Shown here piece by piece: positions 45,543 to 57,289 of a stretch of DNA of 64,000 nucleotides (within the stretch, counting starts at the first letter, position 1; every line of letters starts with the position of its first letter). Location of the stretch: positions 27,100,501 through 27,164,500 of the forward strand of contig CM027385.1 of assembly GCA_015680905.1 (NCBI GenBank), given 5' to 3'. The notes under the pieces are model-generated. The model was given only the letters and a program-made list of their open reading frames with translations, was not told the DNA's origin and did not search any database. The translations under genes were made by a program, and so were the position numbers. Source of the stretch: Coptis chinensis (taxonomy: Eukaryota > Streptophyta > Magnoliopsida > Ranunculales > Ranunculaceae).

Positions 45543-47664
45543 GTAACCATCTCAGAATCAAGAATTTGTAGTTTTTTGAATGCGTCATAGAATAACATAT
45601 CTACTGAACTTCCTGGATAAACCAATATGCAATGCAAATCATAATCTCCAAAAAGGAGTGTAAGAACCAGTGCATCCTCATGTGTACTCTGGATGTTGAG
45701 ACAGTCAGCCTCAGTAAAGAGGATGCATGGATCTTTGTGGGGGTAACGCATTGACTTCAGCACCCGTAGTCAATTCACTGTTCATGACCCTCATTTTCTT
45801 GGCGACGCGTATTTGATATCTCGCCCCCTTTTATATGACCTGCCTACTTCGTTTGCTTGCCTTTCTTGAAATCATGTTTATCTGCAGCCAGCCATTGAGT
45901 GGTCAAGTACCTAGGGGATCCTGAACTGACGTGCTGATCTCCTTGGGTTGTGTTGTGTTTGCTTGCTCGTGTTCTACGAATTGCTTCAAATACCGCTTTC
46001 AATCAAATCCTGTAGTTCATTTTTCAGGGTCCTACAGGCTCTGGTACTGTGACCCTTACTCTTATGGAACTTGTAGTAGGTCATTTGGTCTCTGGTACCT
46101 AAAGAGCCTGGCTTGAGTGGAGCTGGCCATTTGAGGTAACTTTGGTTCTTGATCGAGTCCAGGACTTTGTCTGACATTTTGTTCAGAGAGGCGAAGTTTC
46201 TATCCATCGAGGGAAGAGCTTCTTATGCTCCGTCCATATGTGGCTTCTTTTGTGGTTTCCCATCTGTGCTGCTAGCTACATTTTGGTGCTACCCCCTGGG
46301 CATTCGTCCCTTTGATGGGGATTCAGCCCTTTGGCGACCACGATGACGGTCTCTCTTTGGCTTTTGAGGGGATGAGTTCTCGTTCCCCTCTCGAGGGGCC
46401 ATAGGAGCTGTCCAATTAGTCTTTTTTGCTTCCTGACATCTGTTCAGGACATCCTCCCCCTACCCTGGATGAGTTTCAACCTTGTCTAGGAGTTCCTCCA
46501 AATCACGGGGTGGTTTCCTAGAGAGGGATCTAAATAAGGCGTTGTTTTCATCCAACTCTTATTTGGAAGCTATTATAGTAGTCTATTCATCACAACACTC
46601 TATTTGGATTGAAATTTTCATGAACCTTTGCATGTAAGACCTCAATACCTCTTCAACCTTTTTCTTGATATTGAACAGTGCATCAATCCATTTTGGTTGG
46701 TGCTTGTTGCACTAGTACCTGTCTATATATGTCCTAAACAATTTTTTAGGAGGACTCGACATTTCGGGTAACTTTCGTGGTACCACCAGGCGTAGATCCA
46801 GACAGGGAAGCTTTGAACTCCTGACACATGACGTGATCATACCTTTCATATTGTCCCATGGTGGCACGATATCTGAACACGTGATCCACTGGATCTGACT
46901 TGCCACTGAAGACACTAAACTTCAATTCGGCTGTCAGTAACCGCGGGGATAGGTTTTTCTCATTACTCGGTATGAGAAAGGAGATTTGCCTACCCCCATT
47001 ATGGCGGATTGAACAAGGGAGTCTTGCATTTTTCTTCCCTTGTCTGTCATCCGATGCATCTGACGGATCAGGTCATTCTTCTTAGTTTCCCATGCACTTT
47101 CTTTGGTAGAAAGTTTCTTGTTCTGGGTTCTTTTTCAGTGTTGAGAGTCGACATCACGATCCTAGTCAGTTGACTCTGGCTCTGATGCTGTATCCAAGTC
47201 CTCATCTGAGTTACTGTATTTTGACTCTGATGGCTCGCGTTAAATTGGATCTCCACGCCTTGGGTTCCTAGCACGACCGCCTTCTGGAAGGTCGTCATCA
47301 TCGAGATTGATGCGTGGCTCCTTCCTTGTGTTAGATTGATACAAATGCCCTCAAAGGTTTGAAACTCTCGCTCAAGGTTGCTTCTTTGTTTGTTCCAAAG
47401 CACATCTTGCTGGCTCGCTGAGCGGACAGACGGGTTGGTGAGAATAGCATTCTCACCATTTTGACGTTCCTCTTGAGCATTATTCCTGGGCCTGCACCAG
47501 GAGCAACTGGTTCGTCGGTACTAGTCACAAGTCCTTGGAGGGGATTATTCGCATCATGGTGATCGACATTCTCCCCCGCCCCCGTCAGGCATCTTGTGCT
47601 ATTCTTCTTTGATAGCGATGTTGTGTATGGTAGCGCCACCCTTTGTTTTCTTTGCTCCTGCCAT
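45543..47664 (-). pseudogene. T1 gag and start of protease
   Basis: The gag start codon is at 47,664 and the N-terminus parallels T2's. Open pieces at 47,639-47,331, 47,403-47,068, 46,915-46,712 and 46,207-45,986 (TYYKFHKSKGHSTRACRTL) follow in shifted frames. The protease active-site part at 45,763-45,543 reads YDLHCILVYPGSSVDMLFYD. Here the usual catalytic Asp before PGSS is Tyr (DPGSS in T2), a change expected to destroy activity. Many stops and frameshifts are present. Confidence 0.75.
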
Positions 47665-47748
47665 CACAATGGTAAGAGTTTTTAAACTAAATCAATCGTT
47701 TGAAATGATTGTTTACCTGCTTTTGTCCCCACAGACAGCGCCACAAGA

Positions 47749-48433
47749 TGTAGGGGAGTTTACGAGTATCCCCTGATCTTCCTCTGTGCCCTGTGATCTA
47801 GAAGATTTTAATTGGTAGAGAAGGGATGAGATGATTTTGAGTTCAGGGTTGAACCGCATGGCGGCTGCCTACGTATCTCCTTGTTTATTTAGAAGAATCA
47901 AACCCTATTTTGCGTAGTTCTTAGGAGAGAATCCCTATGGTTTATATTAGAAGAGTATTGAGAGTCCTAGGGTTAGGGCCGTCTTCACCACTTATGAGTT
48001 CCCTTCCTTCTTTGGACTCTGTCTTCCTATTAGGAATCCTCTGTTTATGGAAGTCTGAATCTAGACCATATCTTATGAGAGGTAGGTTTCCTTGTTGATC
48101 ATAATGTCCCATCGTAGATGGGAAGATTATATCTAAAAGGTAACTCTTAAAGATATGCCATCATGATTCCTTCCTTATCATCAAAGATCGCCTTCTTCAG
48201 TTTCCTTATGTTCAGGAACTATCCATATCAGTTCCTAATGACTTGGAGAACTGTTATGCTTAGAGGCAGTCAGTCACGTGCCTGACACATGCCTACTAAA
48301 CACTCGTGCTAAACCCGAGATCACTTATTCGCAGAACTGATCCGATGGTCCTCATCTCATTCTGGACATCTATAGTCCTGGGTTATTTCCCATACACGTG
48401 TCATCTATCTAATGACGGGAAATCCCCCTTACA
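47749..48433 (-). repeat. T1 5' LTR
   Basis: 685 bp, equal to the 3' LTR, TGTAGGGG...CCTTACA on the plus strand. The primer site lies at 47,724-47,743 on the inner side. The outer flank CTATG meets the continuing chromovirus gag. Confidence 0.9.
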
Positions 48434-50340
48434 CTATGGATTGAGCTTTTAAAAAGTTTACCATAGATTTTCGACCATCCATACTCGAGTCTATGTGTGA
48501 ATTGATCATGGAAGAAAAGGTGAAAGGAAAAAGGCAAGACGATGTTGCATCAAGATCGACGGAAAAAGACAGTAAACCGAACGTACCACCCATAGTACGA
48601 CTTCTCAACCTCAACCTCAACTTTCTTCCACTGGTGTAATCCCAAACAATCATGAACTTTCTTCCATCCCTCCTACCCATATCACAAATCCACCATCTGT
48701 TTTCGTAGAATCAATCCACCACCCAATTCCTCCAACCCATCAATACCCAGTACAAGTTTCCACCACCCACCAACACCCTTCGTATCAACAATTTACTTCA
48801 TCTTCACACCAATATCATCCACAACCCAATAATCCCATAACCACCCACCACCACCAACAATCAATTCTGACCAAACATTCTCAACATCAATTTAACCCAT
48901 CGACTCAACAATTTTCGACCACCTCCACCATCGAAATTCTTCCCTAACAGCCCCAATATGTGTCTACAACCTATCCAAATCCAGCTCATGCTCCTTTAAT
49001 CCATCCCTATAACTCAGGTATTAAAGTTGTTGGTTTACAAACTTTTGGAGAAGAAGAAGTTAACCGATCCTTTTTCCCAAACCCACTTTTTCCTCAATCC
49101 AATTCTAATACTTCTCCAGCCCAAGCCCAATTCCGATCGCAAGCCCAACACAACTTTAACGGACATCCGACCCTTCTAAACCCATATCCCATTGACCCAA
49201 CCCAATATACTCCTACTTCCAGCACAACCTAAGCCCAACAGGCCCAACAGATTCAATATACCCACCCTCCCCTCCCGCCTAATATTTGTGATCAATGCCA
49301 ACTTTGTAATGGTCTTGCCGACGAAGACGACGACGATGAAATTGTGGAAATTGTTATCCCAAATACTTTCAAAAATTTGCAAAATCAAAATAATTTTCGT
49401 CGACAAGGGAATAATTATGATGGTAATCGAACCAATTATGGTGATAATAGTAATGAGTATCGCATCAAGGCGGATTTGGCTACTTTTAATGGTCTTTTGC
49501 ATATTGATGATTTTATTGATTGGCTTAAATCTGTGGATTGTTTTTTCGATATTATGGAAATTCATCTAGAGAAGCAAGTTAAGATTGTGGCTTTTAAATT
49601 TATTGGTGACGCCTCTTCTTGGTGGGAGCAGAAACAACAAGAGAATATCTGTCAAGGTTTGAAATCGATTCGTTCTTCGAAACGTATGAGGCAGATGTTA
49701 ATGACACAATATCTTCCTCCAAATTTTGCTCAACTTCTCTTCACTGCACTTCAGAATTGTAAACAAGGTAATCGTACTATTCAAGAATATATTGATGACT
49801 TTTATCAGTTTCTTTCTCGTAATGATTTGCAGGAGAATGAGGATTTACAAATTGCTAGATTCATTAATGGGTTGTCATGGAATATTTAGAAAGATCTAGC
49901 TTCACATCAACACTTCACTTTACATGCCGCTATTAATAATGCACTTAAGCTTGAACAATTCATGGAGCGACCTATACCTTTTAACCGTCCTTCATAAAAC
50001 CAAATATCCCCACCATTTAAATCTAACTCATCTTATCATAATTCACCATCGTCTAGTGTTTCACCATCTCCATCTTTAGAAGTCCCTTCTACCCCATCCA
50101 CTCCACATGATACCCCTACCCAACCCACCACCTCTCCTTATAAAACACCTCCCTATCATCAACCTCCAAACTGTCCTAATACCCGCTCAACTCGTTTCCC
50201 AAATTCCTCCAACACTAACACTCAAAATCTTAAACCTCCATCCACCAATCCATATCACCATCCCAAACCTAGTACGTGTTATAAGTGCGATAAATCTGGT
50301 CATTCTTCAGATGAGTGTCGAAAAGATAATATTGCTCTTG
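48434..50340 (+). pseudogene. Chromovirus gag, main part
   Basis: After a TGA a few codons in, the frame continues through a proline/glutamine-rich stretch (48,600-49,250). The 181-codon frame 49,344-49,889 holds the retrotransposon-gag domain (LATFNGLLHIDDFIDWL; KFIGDASSWWEQKQQ; YLPPNFAQLLFTALQNC). The zinc knuckle CYKCDKSGHSSDEC (CX2CX4HX4C) is at about 50,278-50,320. TAG at 49,887 and frameshifts break it. The 5' end of the same gene is at 7,613-7,699. Confidence 0.8.
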
Positions 50341-50357
50341 CAGACGAGGTTCCTAAT

Positions 50358-51963
50358 ATGGATGATGGTTTTGAGGCTAATATTGATTGTGATGATGATG
50401 AACTGACATATGGTGATGACGAGGGTGAACACTTTAGTCTTGTGGTTCAAAATTTGTTATATACTCTACATATTTCTATTCCATACCGACATAATTTGTT
50501 TAGGACTACTTGTACAGTTCACGGCAAATTGTGTTCTCTGATTATTGACAGTGGTAGTAGTGAGAACATTATGTCAAAGAAAATGGTGGAGAAATTGGAA
50601 CTTACTACCCAGCCACATCCCTGCCCTTATGAAGTTGGTTGGATACAAGATGAGTGCAAACAACATGTTAAGGAACAATGCCTTCTCAGTGTTTCTATTG
50701 GCAAGTATAAGGATACTATTCTTTGTGATGTTATTAATATGAATTCTTGTCACGTTCTTCTTGGTCATCCTTGGATGTTTGATGTGGATGCTATTCATCG
50801 TTGCAAGCAGAATACTTATTCTTTTGTCAAGGATGGTTTGAAAGTGACATTGGCTCCTTCCTATGCCAGGCCTAAGTCTTCTCCATCTATTGTTGAGGCT
50901 CCTACTTTATTGGTTTCTACTGATGTTAACTCTAACTTTGAGAAGCGAAATGAGATATTTGCAGTTGTCATGAAACCTACTTCTTCTGATTCTCCTATTG
51001 AGGTTCCTGATAAAGTTGCCCCCATCTTACATGAATTTTCATGCGTTTTGCCTTCTGATGGCCCTCCTTCTTTGCCTCCTATGAGGAACATTCAGCATCA
51101 TATTGATTTTGTTCCAGGTGCTAGTTTGTCTAATTTGCCACATTATCGAATGAGTCCAAAAAAACATGGTATTTTCCAGAAACAGGTTGAAGAGTTACTA
51201 GAAAAAGGATTGATTCGTCATAGTATGAGTCCTTGTGCCATTCCATCATTACTTGTTCTTAAAAAGGATGGTTCTTGGCGTATGTGTGTTGATAGTAGAG
51301 CCATCAATCAGATTACTGCCATGTATTGTTTTCCTATTCCTCATCTTGATGATATGCTTGATATGTTAGCAGGTTCAGTTATTTTTACTAGAATTGATTT
51401 AAAAAGTGGCTATCATCATATTAGAATTTGAATTGGTGATGAATGGAAAACAGCCTTCAAAACGAAGGATGGCTTATTTGAGTGGCTTGTTATGCCATTT
51501 GGTCTTTCCAATGCGCCTAGCACTTTTATGAGCTTAATGAATAAGGTTTTACAGCCATTTATTAGAAAGTTTGTTGTCGTCTACTTTGATGACATTCTGA
51601 TTTTTAGTTGTTCTGAAGATGAGCATATTTCTCATTTATGGGAAGTGTTTAATGCTCTCAGCTAGAGTCAGTTATTTCTGAACATTAAGAAGTGTCATTT
51701 CATGTCTTCCAAGATCACTTTCTTAGGTTATGTTGTATCCGCTGATAGAATTCTTGTGGATGATGAGAAAGTTAAGGCTATTCGTGAGTGGCCTACTCCT
51801 AAATCTGCCCATGATGTGTGTAGTTTTCATGGCCTTGCTACTTTCTATCGTCGATTCTTTCATAATTTTAGTGCTATTGATGCTCCCTTGACTAATTGCT
51901 TGAAGGGAAATAAGATTGTTTGGTCTGATGAGGCTGAGCAAAGTTTTGCTTTGTTGAAAGAAA
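50358..51963 (+). pseudogene. Chromovirus protease and reverse transcriptase
   Basis: The 357-codon frame 50,358-51,431 contains the protease (LIIDSGSSENIMSKKMVEKL; HVLLGHPWMFDVDAIH) and the first RT motifs (GSWRMCVDSRAINQIT; FTRIDLKSGYHHIRI). After a TGA at 51,429 come [17 protein letters not shown], the YFDD box in [11 protein letters not shown] (about 51,577-51,609) and KKCHFMSSKITFLGYVVSA. A TAG lies near 51,663. The RT connection (FYRRFFHNFSAI) ends at ALLKER, where the Mutator-like end begins. The absence of RNase H and integrase is due to this insertion, not necessarily to deletion. Confidence 0.85.
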
Positions 51964-52017
51964 GAGTTTATAACAATTTAGTACCACGTACTTTCATTTT
52001 TTTTCCTAAATGGTACC
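51964..52017. mobile_element. End of a second Mutator-like element, cut by F2
   Basis: The 54 bp beginning GAGTTTATAACAATTTAGTA resemble the left end of the MITE at 39,909. They share the TTTAGTACCA word, the T run and the CCTAAA...GGTACC block. The sequence before it (TGAAAGAAA, 51,955-51,963) would be its 9-bp target. F2's LTR starts within the element, so the other end should lie beyond F2. Confidence 0.7.
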
Positions 52018-53516
52018 TGGTAAGCACCCAAAACTATAATATTAGACCCCATAGAGACATAGCAATTTGGTTAATTATGTGTTTAATAATCAGGAAATAA
52101 TCGCAATTTCGTGCCTTTTGCAGGTTGGATCTATTAACGTAAAAATGATGATAAAGTCAGCATTTAAGCACGGAATATGGAGTATACATAAGCTTTCCAA
52201 TTAAGCCCATGTGAAGCCCAACAAATCCAGACTAAAGCACAATAACTCAAATAGTACAGAATCTAGTCAAAAACAGGATTACGCACACAGAAGCATCAAA
52301 TTTCCGAAGCTCATACCTCTTGAGCCAGGAATCCAAATGCGACAAGAGAGCTACTCAGGTGCTCAGTCCGACGACCTCTATGCATAGGCGGAAAGTTATA
52401 AAAATGCCAAAAGACCGGACTGCCACTGGACACTACACATGAACCTATTATGCGGGCCCGCAAGATTTGATGAGTCATCATGCAAGTCAAGACAAAGATG
52501 CAAATAATTGGTGCAAAATTGACACTTTGCATGTAATAAATGAAGTTAGATAAGATTAGGTGTTAATAGTGAAAACAAAGCAAGGTGTCACTTTGTTTTG
52601 ATTTTGTGGATAAGATGGAAATAAATGTGTGTGTGTGTTTCACATGGGATGGAGGGAGAATGCTCTAATATGAGAGGAAGAAAACAAAACAAAGGCATTC
52701 ACTCCATTTCCTTGATTACTTTTCCTTTTTCCATTCCTTGTTTAGTAGTTAGTTTTTAGTTTTTAGTAAAAAGCTTGTAACATTTTAATGGTGGAAACCA
52801 ACTTCTACTTCTTGAATAAACTTCTTTCTTCCTTAGGTAAAACAGGTTGTTACATCTTGTTTTCTTCTTTCTCTCTCTCATTTACATATCTTTCTTGTAG
52901 CTTTAAAACAAAATCCTATGATCATGAGCTAAAACCCTCCCAAGGGGAGGGTTAATGATGCTCATGTGAGGATCAGGCTACAAATTTAGGATTCTAGAAT
53001 CACTACTTAGAGACATAGGTTCTATTTTTCATCCTGTCCCAAAATGACAGAGATTGACCAATATCTGATCAACTATTTTAAAATATAACTAGGAGTTGGA
53101 ATGATATTTTAGAGATGAAATATCATTTTAATCCCACATGCTAGCATGATATGTTTAGAGATAGGTATATTATGTTAGGGATTTGAGATGGTAGTGACCT
53201 GTTTCTAAAAGACTTGTAGCTAGGCTTAGCATGAGTAGGATTAATCCTTCCTTATCTTTCTCTCACTTTTATTTAACTAAAAAAAACTTACACAAATTTT
53301 AGATAACTTGTGTAGTAAAAATCTATCTATCAAATCCTTCTCACTTAGTTCTCCAAGGTGTACATTTCAGTTGTAATCATATAGATTCTTGTCTTAAGAG
53401 TTGGAATGAAATCCCTACTTGAACTAGAAAAACCGAAAAAAATAGTGAGTAAGGAAATATTGAGTTTTAGCATGTAGTAAGTAAACTTCTAAAAACACTA
53501 AAAAGCGCTAACATCA
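52018..53516 (+). repeat. F2 5' LTR
   Basis: It begins TGGTAAGCACCC (variant of TGATAAG) and ends ...CTAACATCA two bases before the primer site, 1,499 bp. The left edge is set by the end of the Mutator-like sequence. No partner LTR is in the window to confirm the termini. Confidence 0.75.
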
Positions 53517-53518
53517 AA

Positions 53519-53536
53519 TGGCACCACTGCCATTCT
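53519..53536 (+). other. F2 primer binding site, tRNA-Asp type (degenerate)
   Basis: TGGCACCACTGCCATTC resembles the Athila-type TGGCGCCGTTGCCGGGG site, with several transitions. Confidence 0.6.
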
Positions 53537-54977
53537 AAAAACCCAAGGACCTGTGCTTGCAAACTGGAATTGCTCCAAAGGGAAACCCCCCAATCTCATC
53601 CTTTCATTTATTTCATTTTCTTGTGTTTTCTTCATTTTTTTTAAAATTTCCGCATTTTGTTACTGATCCGTATACTGATTTTTGGTTGCACTTACAGGTT
53701 CCAAATGCTAGGACCTGGAAACTAGGCTACAACAAACACTAAGCTTACTGTGGAAAATTTGGCTTGCTGTGCACATTTCTTTTCTTTGGCGGGCTTGTGG
53801 GAAGCTTACAGGTTCCAAATTTTAAATACTTTTGCATGCTTCACATGCATGTAGTTATTATGTCGTAGTTAATGGACTATATTTTGCGTATTAGTTTAGT
53901 AATATGTATGAATCATGTGAATACGCCTGTGAATATATATATGCGGTTAAGTGGTTATGAATTGCATATTAATATATATATATACATACATGTGGTACTG
54001 TTTTGCATGGCTATATATATATATATATATATAAGTGGCATGTTTAGCATATATATAAATATGGATGGAATATAATTGCATGTTGGCATATATAACTTTT
54101 GAATTATACATAGTAATTAGGGTGTGTTTTGGTATTTTGGCCATAACTTTGGCTACGGTTGTGAAGCTGCTCTCTATATGACATTCGCAATCTCAATGAG
54201 TATTGACGAAATTGAATTATTTTGCAATATAATAGTTGTATTTTAGTTTATGTATAATACGTTGCATGTTTAGTTTACGTCTTTGCCTAGTCGTATATTT
54301 CCGCGTACATATAGTATCTTCACATGCTACTAGCTGTAACTAGATACATATGAGTGATTACAATTTGCCTATTAGTGTAGATGTACGTATACATAATATA
54401 TATCTACCTATTTGCCTACATATACGTATTACTGATGTGTATTTGCCTGTACGTATCGAAGTATTTATTGATGATACAACCTTGTCTATTCGTATTGTTA
54501 TACGTATGAGTAGATTATCTTCACATGCTACTGTATCTAGTAATGTATGAGTAGGTCGTATTTGCATGATTGTAGTTTTCCCTTGCATAAATTTTAATTA
54601 AAAAAAAAATTAAAAAAAAAATGAAATAATGACCTTGCATAAATTTTAAATAATAAATAATAATAATAATTTGTAGTGACTTTATCCTTTGCATAAATTT
54701 TAATTAAAAAAAAAATCCCATAAATCTTAATCATATTCCAATGGTGTCTAGGAAACTGGAAAGATTGAGATTACTTAATTAGAACCAAGCTTGTATGGAA
54801 ATCCTCCCTCATATATCTTTCTTGTGACCTGGCTATTGGTTTATGTACACGTATTCCTAGCTTTACTGCTACGTTAGCAGCTTAGGCCTACGTTGTTCAA
54901 CTCTAATGCTTCAGATAATAATAAAATTCAAATATTAATAATTTTCTTCTCTACATCAGATCTAATTTAATACTTGT
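53537..54977 (+). other. F2 5' leader, non-coding
   Basis: About 1.4 kb, very AT-rich. It contains TA-dinucleotide runs at about 53,930-54,060 and three copies of ttgcataaattttaa followed by A-rich tracts at 54,582-54,715. Open frames inside are products of the TA runs. Leaders of this length are usual for Athila-like elements. Confidence 0.7.
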
Positions 54978-56818
54978 ATGAGATTAAGATCTGGTGCTAC
55001 TAAAGAAGTTGAACATACCTATCGTAGGAGAAAATACGATAGGCAATTGCGTAAGTTCTCACCTCAAAATTGTTCTTCATTTGTTAGTAAACTTTATCAC
55101 GATCCCTTGTCGCCATTAACTTCTTTCGTTATGGCCGACGAAACTCCACCAGCTGAGAAGCCCCTTTCGGACTTCTATACTGCTTTACAGGAATAACCTT
55201 CTTCCTGCATCAAACTTGAGGATATTGCTGGCGATTTTCGAATCCCGCCTAACATTTTTGGATTGTTACCTGTTTATCATGATCTAGAACATGAGAAACC
55301 GTACAATTACCTCCGTAGGATTCAGCAAGTAGCCATAACATTTCACCATCCCGCCGTCTCTACCAAACAACTCTTGCTTAGGTTGTTTCCTTTCATTTTA
55401 GCTGATAAAGCGTTAGTTTGGCTAGCAGGCCAACTGCCACAATCCATAGACACATGGAATAAACTTGTGCAAGCTTTCATGCTACAATTTTATACTTAGA
55501 AGAAAACTATTGAAATGTTTCAGAAAATCCAATTCTTTCGTCAAAATCTTCATGACTCCTTTACGGAAGCATGGAGTCGATTTACTGATATTCTTTTAGA
55601 ATGTCCTCATCATTAGCTCGATACCTCTATCCCTGTTCGTTCATTCTTTAATGGACTTTCCGATCATAAAAAAGAAACACTTGATATAATGATCGACGGT
55701 TGCTTCATGGACAAAGGAGCGACTGAAGCGTATAATTTTCTTGAAAAACAAGCAAAAAGAGGTACACATTGGGGTAACACTGATTCTTCTAGGTCATCTA
55801 AGGATACTGTTACAAAAGCTACATCTATTTTTAGGTAAAACCCGATCCCGAATTAAAAACTCTGATAGAATCCCACACTAAAAAAGTAGATGCCCTCGTA
55901 GTGCAAGTAAACGATCAACTCCCAAAACAGGTCATGAACGTTAGCACATCCCTTTGTGTTCTTTGTCTCAGTCATGACCATCCTGGTGCTTATTGTCCCT
56001 TGTTATATGCCTCACCTCCCCAACCATCGGAAGAGGCATGTGCATTCAACATTCTTAATGCACCTTGGAGACAACATCCGAATTTCTCTTGGCGCCCGAC
56101 TACACAGCAGATGGCTCCTCCAGGTTTCGCCAATCCACCTGTTCGACCACCCAACAACTTTATTCCATACCGCCCAAGAAATAATTAGCAGTACCAACAA
56201 AGTCAAAATCAGTTTCAAAGTAATTCCAATGCTAACTTTCAAAACAACCGCAGCCTTGTTCTAGCCAATCGCAGTCCCGGCTATAATCAATAAATTCTCA
56301 GCAATAATCGTGATCTAGTACCTGTTGCCCAACCTACGCCACTCGTTACTAATTGGACAGATGATACCTTCTTAGCTTACATGAACCAACAATCTCAAAT
56401 TTTAACGTCTATCCAACAATCACTTCATCAATTAGCGCAAGAAAAGAGTCAGAAATACGTGTTTCCTAGACAAGCAGTTCTGAACCCTAAGCCAGCTAAC
56501 ACTGCCTTTGAACTCACCAATGCACCGGGTACAAGTACTCCAAACCAGGAACATGTGCACGCAATCACTACTCTTCGATCTGGCAAAACTGTAGGCAATC
56601 AAATATGTATGCCAGAGGAGCACCCAAAGGTATCCGAATGTTCCAATGAATTTGTTCCTGATAATGAAGCTCCGATGGAAACACCAAGTCCACCTAAGTC
56701 ACTAACTCAAAAATTGGGAGATGAGCAACCGGATCCTTATGCCAAATTCCGCCCTAAGGCACCGTTCCCTATCCGTTTGGCAAAGAATAAAGCAGATGAA
56801 AATTTTGATGAAATTTGA
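54978..56818 (+). pseudogene. F2 gag
   Basis: It starts MRLRSGATKEVEHTY at 54,978, though the exact native start is uncertain. The core includes DFRIPPNIFGLLPVYHDLEH, LLLRLFPFILADKALVWLAG and IQFFRQNLHDSFTEAWSRF. The zinc knuckle CVLCLSHDHPGAYC lies at about 55,945-55,990. The spacer 56,381-56,818 (QAVLNPKPANTAFELTN; AITTLRSGK) leads to the protease. Stops at 55,194, 55,498, 55,613 and elsewhere break the frame. Confidence 0.8.
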
Positions 56819-56833
56819 GAAACTTTTCAGAAT

Positions 56834-57289
56834 TTGACAATCAACTTACCTTTTCTCGATGCCCTCAAACTATTGCCAAAACATGCAAAGTTTCTAAAAG
56901 ATATGTGCACCACAAAAAGAAGAACCAATGTTCCTCAACAGGCATTCCTCACCGAACAGTTTCCATCCATCACTGAACACAATGGTATAGTCAAATACAA
57001 GGACCCTGGTCGATCAACAGTTCCTTGCACATTAGGGGACAAATATACAGCTACTGCGCTACTAGACCTAGGAGCTAGTGTGAACTTACTTCCATATTAT
57101 TCATTCAAACAACTAGGTCTTCATGAGCTTAAACTTACCACCATGACACTACAGTTAGCCGATTGTTCCATTAAGTATCCAAAAGGCATTGTGGAAAACG
57201 TCCTTGTAAAAGTCCAAGACTTTTACTATCCCATCGATTTTGTCATTTGGATACAGAAGTTGCCTGTGATTCCATTCCTATCATCTTAG
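56834..57289 (+). pseudogene. F2 protease, first part
   Basis: A 151-codon open frame with CTTKRRTNVPQQAFLTEQF and the active site ALLDLGASVNLLPYYSF. A single-base loss near 57,248 shifts the frame. The second half (PIILGRPFLATANALI) is at the start of the next frame, 57,247 onward. Confidence 0.8.

Larger units (their letters stand above)
7700..48433 (-). mobile_element. T1: Tat-like Ty3/gypsy element, disrupted by three large insertions
   Basis: Both LTRs are 685 bp (7,700-8,384 and 47,749-48,433). The primer site is at 47,724-47,743, the polypurine tract is at 8,387-8,398, and the flanks are CTATA/CTATG. On the minus strand, gag, protease, RT, RNase H, a second RNase H and integrase appear in that order, with an antisense gene between integrase and the 3' LTR. 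The insertions are F1 (12,641-27,200), T2 (29,441-42,407) and an LTR (43,440-45,542). Removing them leaves an element of roughly 11 kb, a normal size for the Tat group. Confidence 0.85.
7374..51963 (+). mobile_element. Host chromovirus (Ty3/gypsy, CRM/Reina-like), split by T1 and truncated at 51,964
   Basis: A short 5' LTR, a Met-tRNA-type primer site and the first codons of gag lie at about 7,374-7,699. T1 then interrupts, and gag, protease and RT continue on the same strand at 48,434-51,963. The two parts belong together because T1's flanks are CTATA and CTATG, a plausible 5-bp duplication, and the gag frame continues across it. The RT words ([28 protein letters not shown]) are those of the CRM/Reina branch. 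Integrase, chromodomain and 3' LTR are not in the window. Confidence 0.7.

Noticed and set aside
49176..49565. 129-codon minus-strand frame
   Set aside because: It is the complement of the chromovirus gag domain and shows no features of its own.
53872..54144. Open frames on both strands with Ile-Tyr repeats
   Set aside because: They are products of the TA dinucleotide runs in F2's leader.
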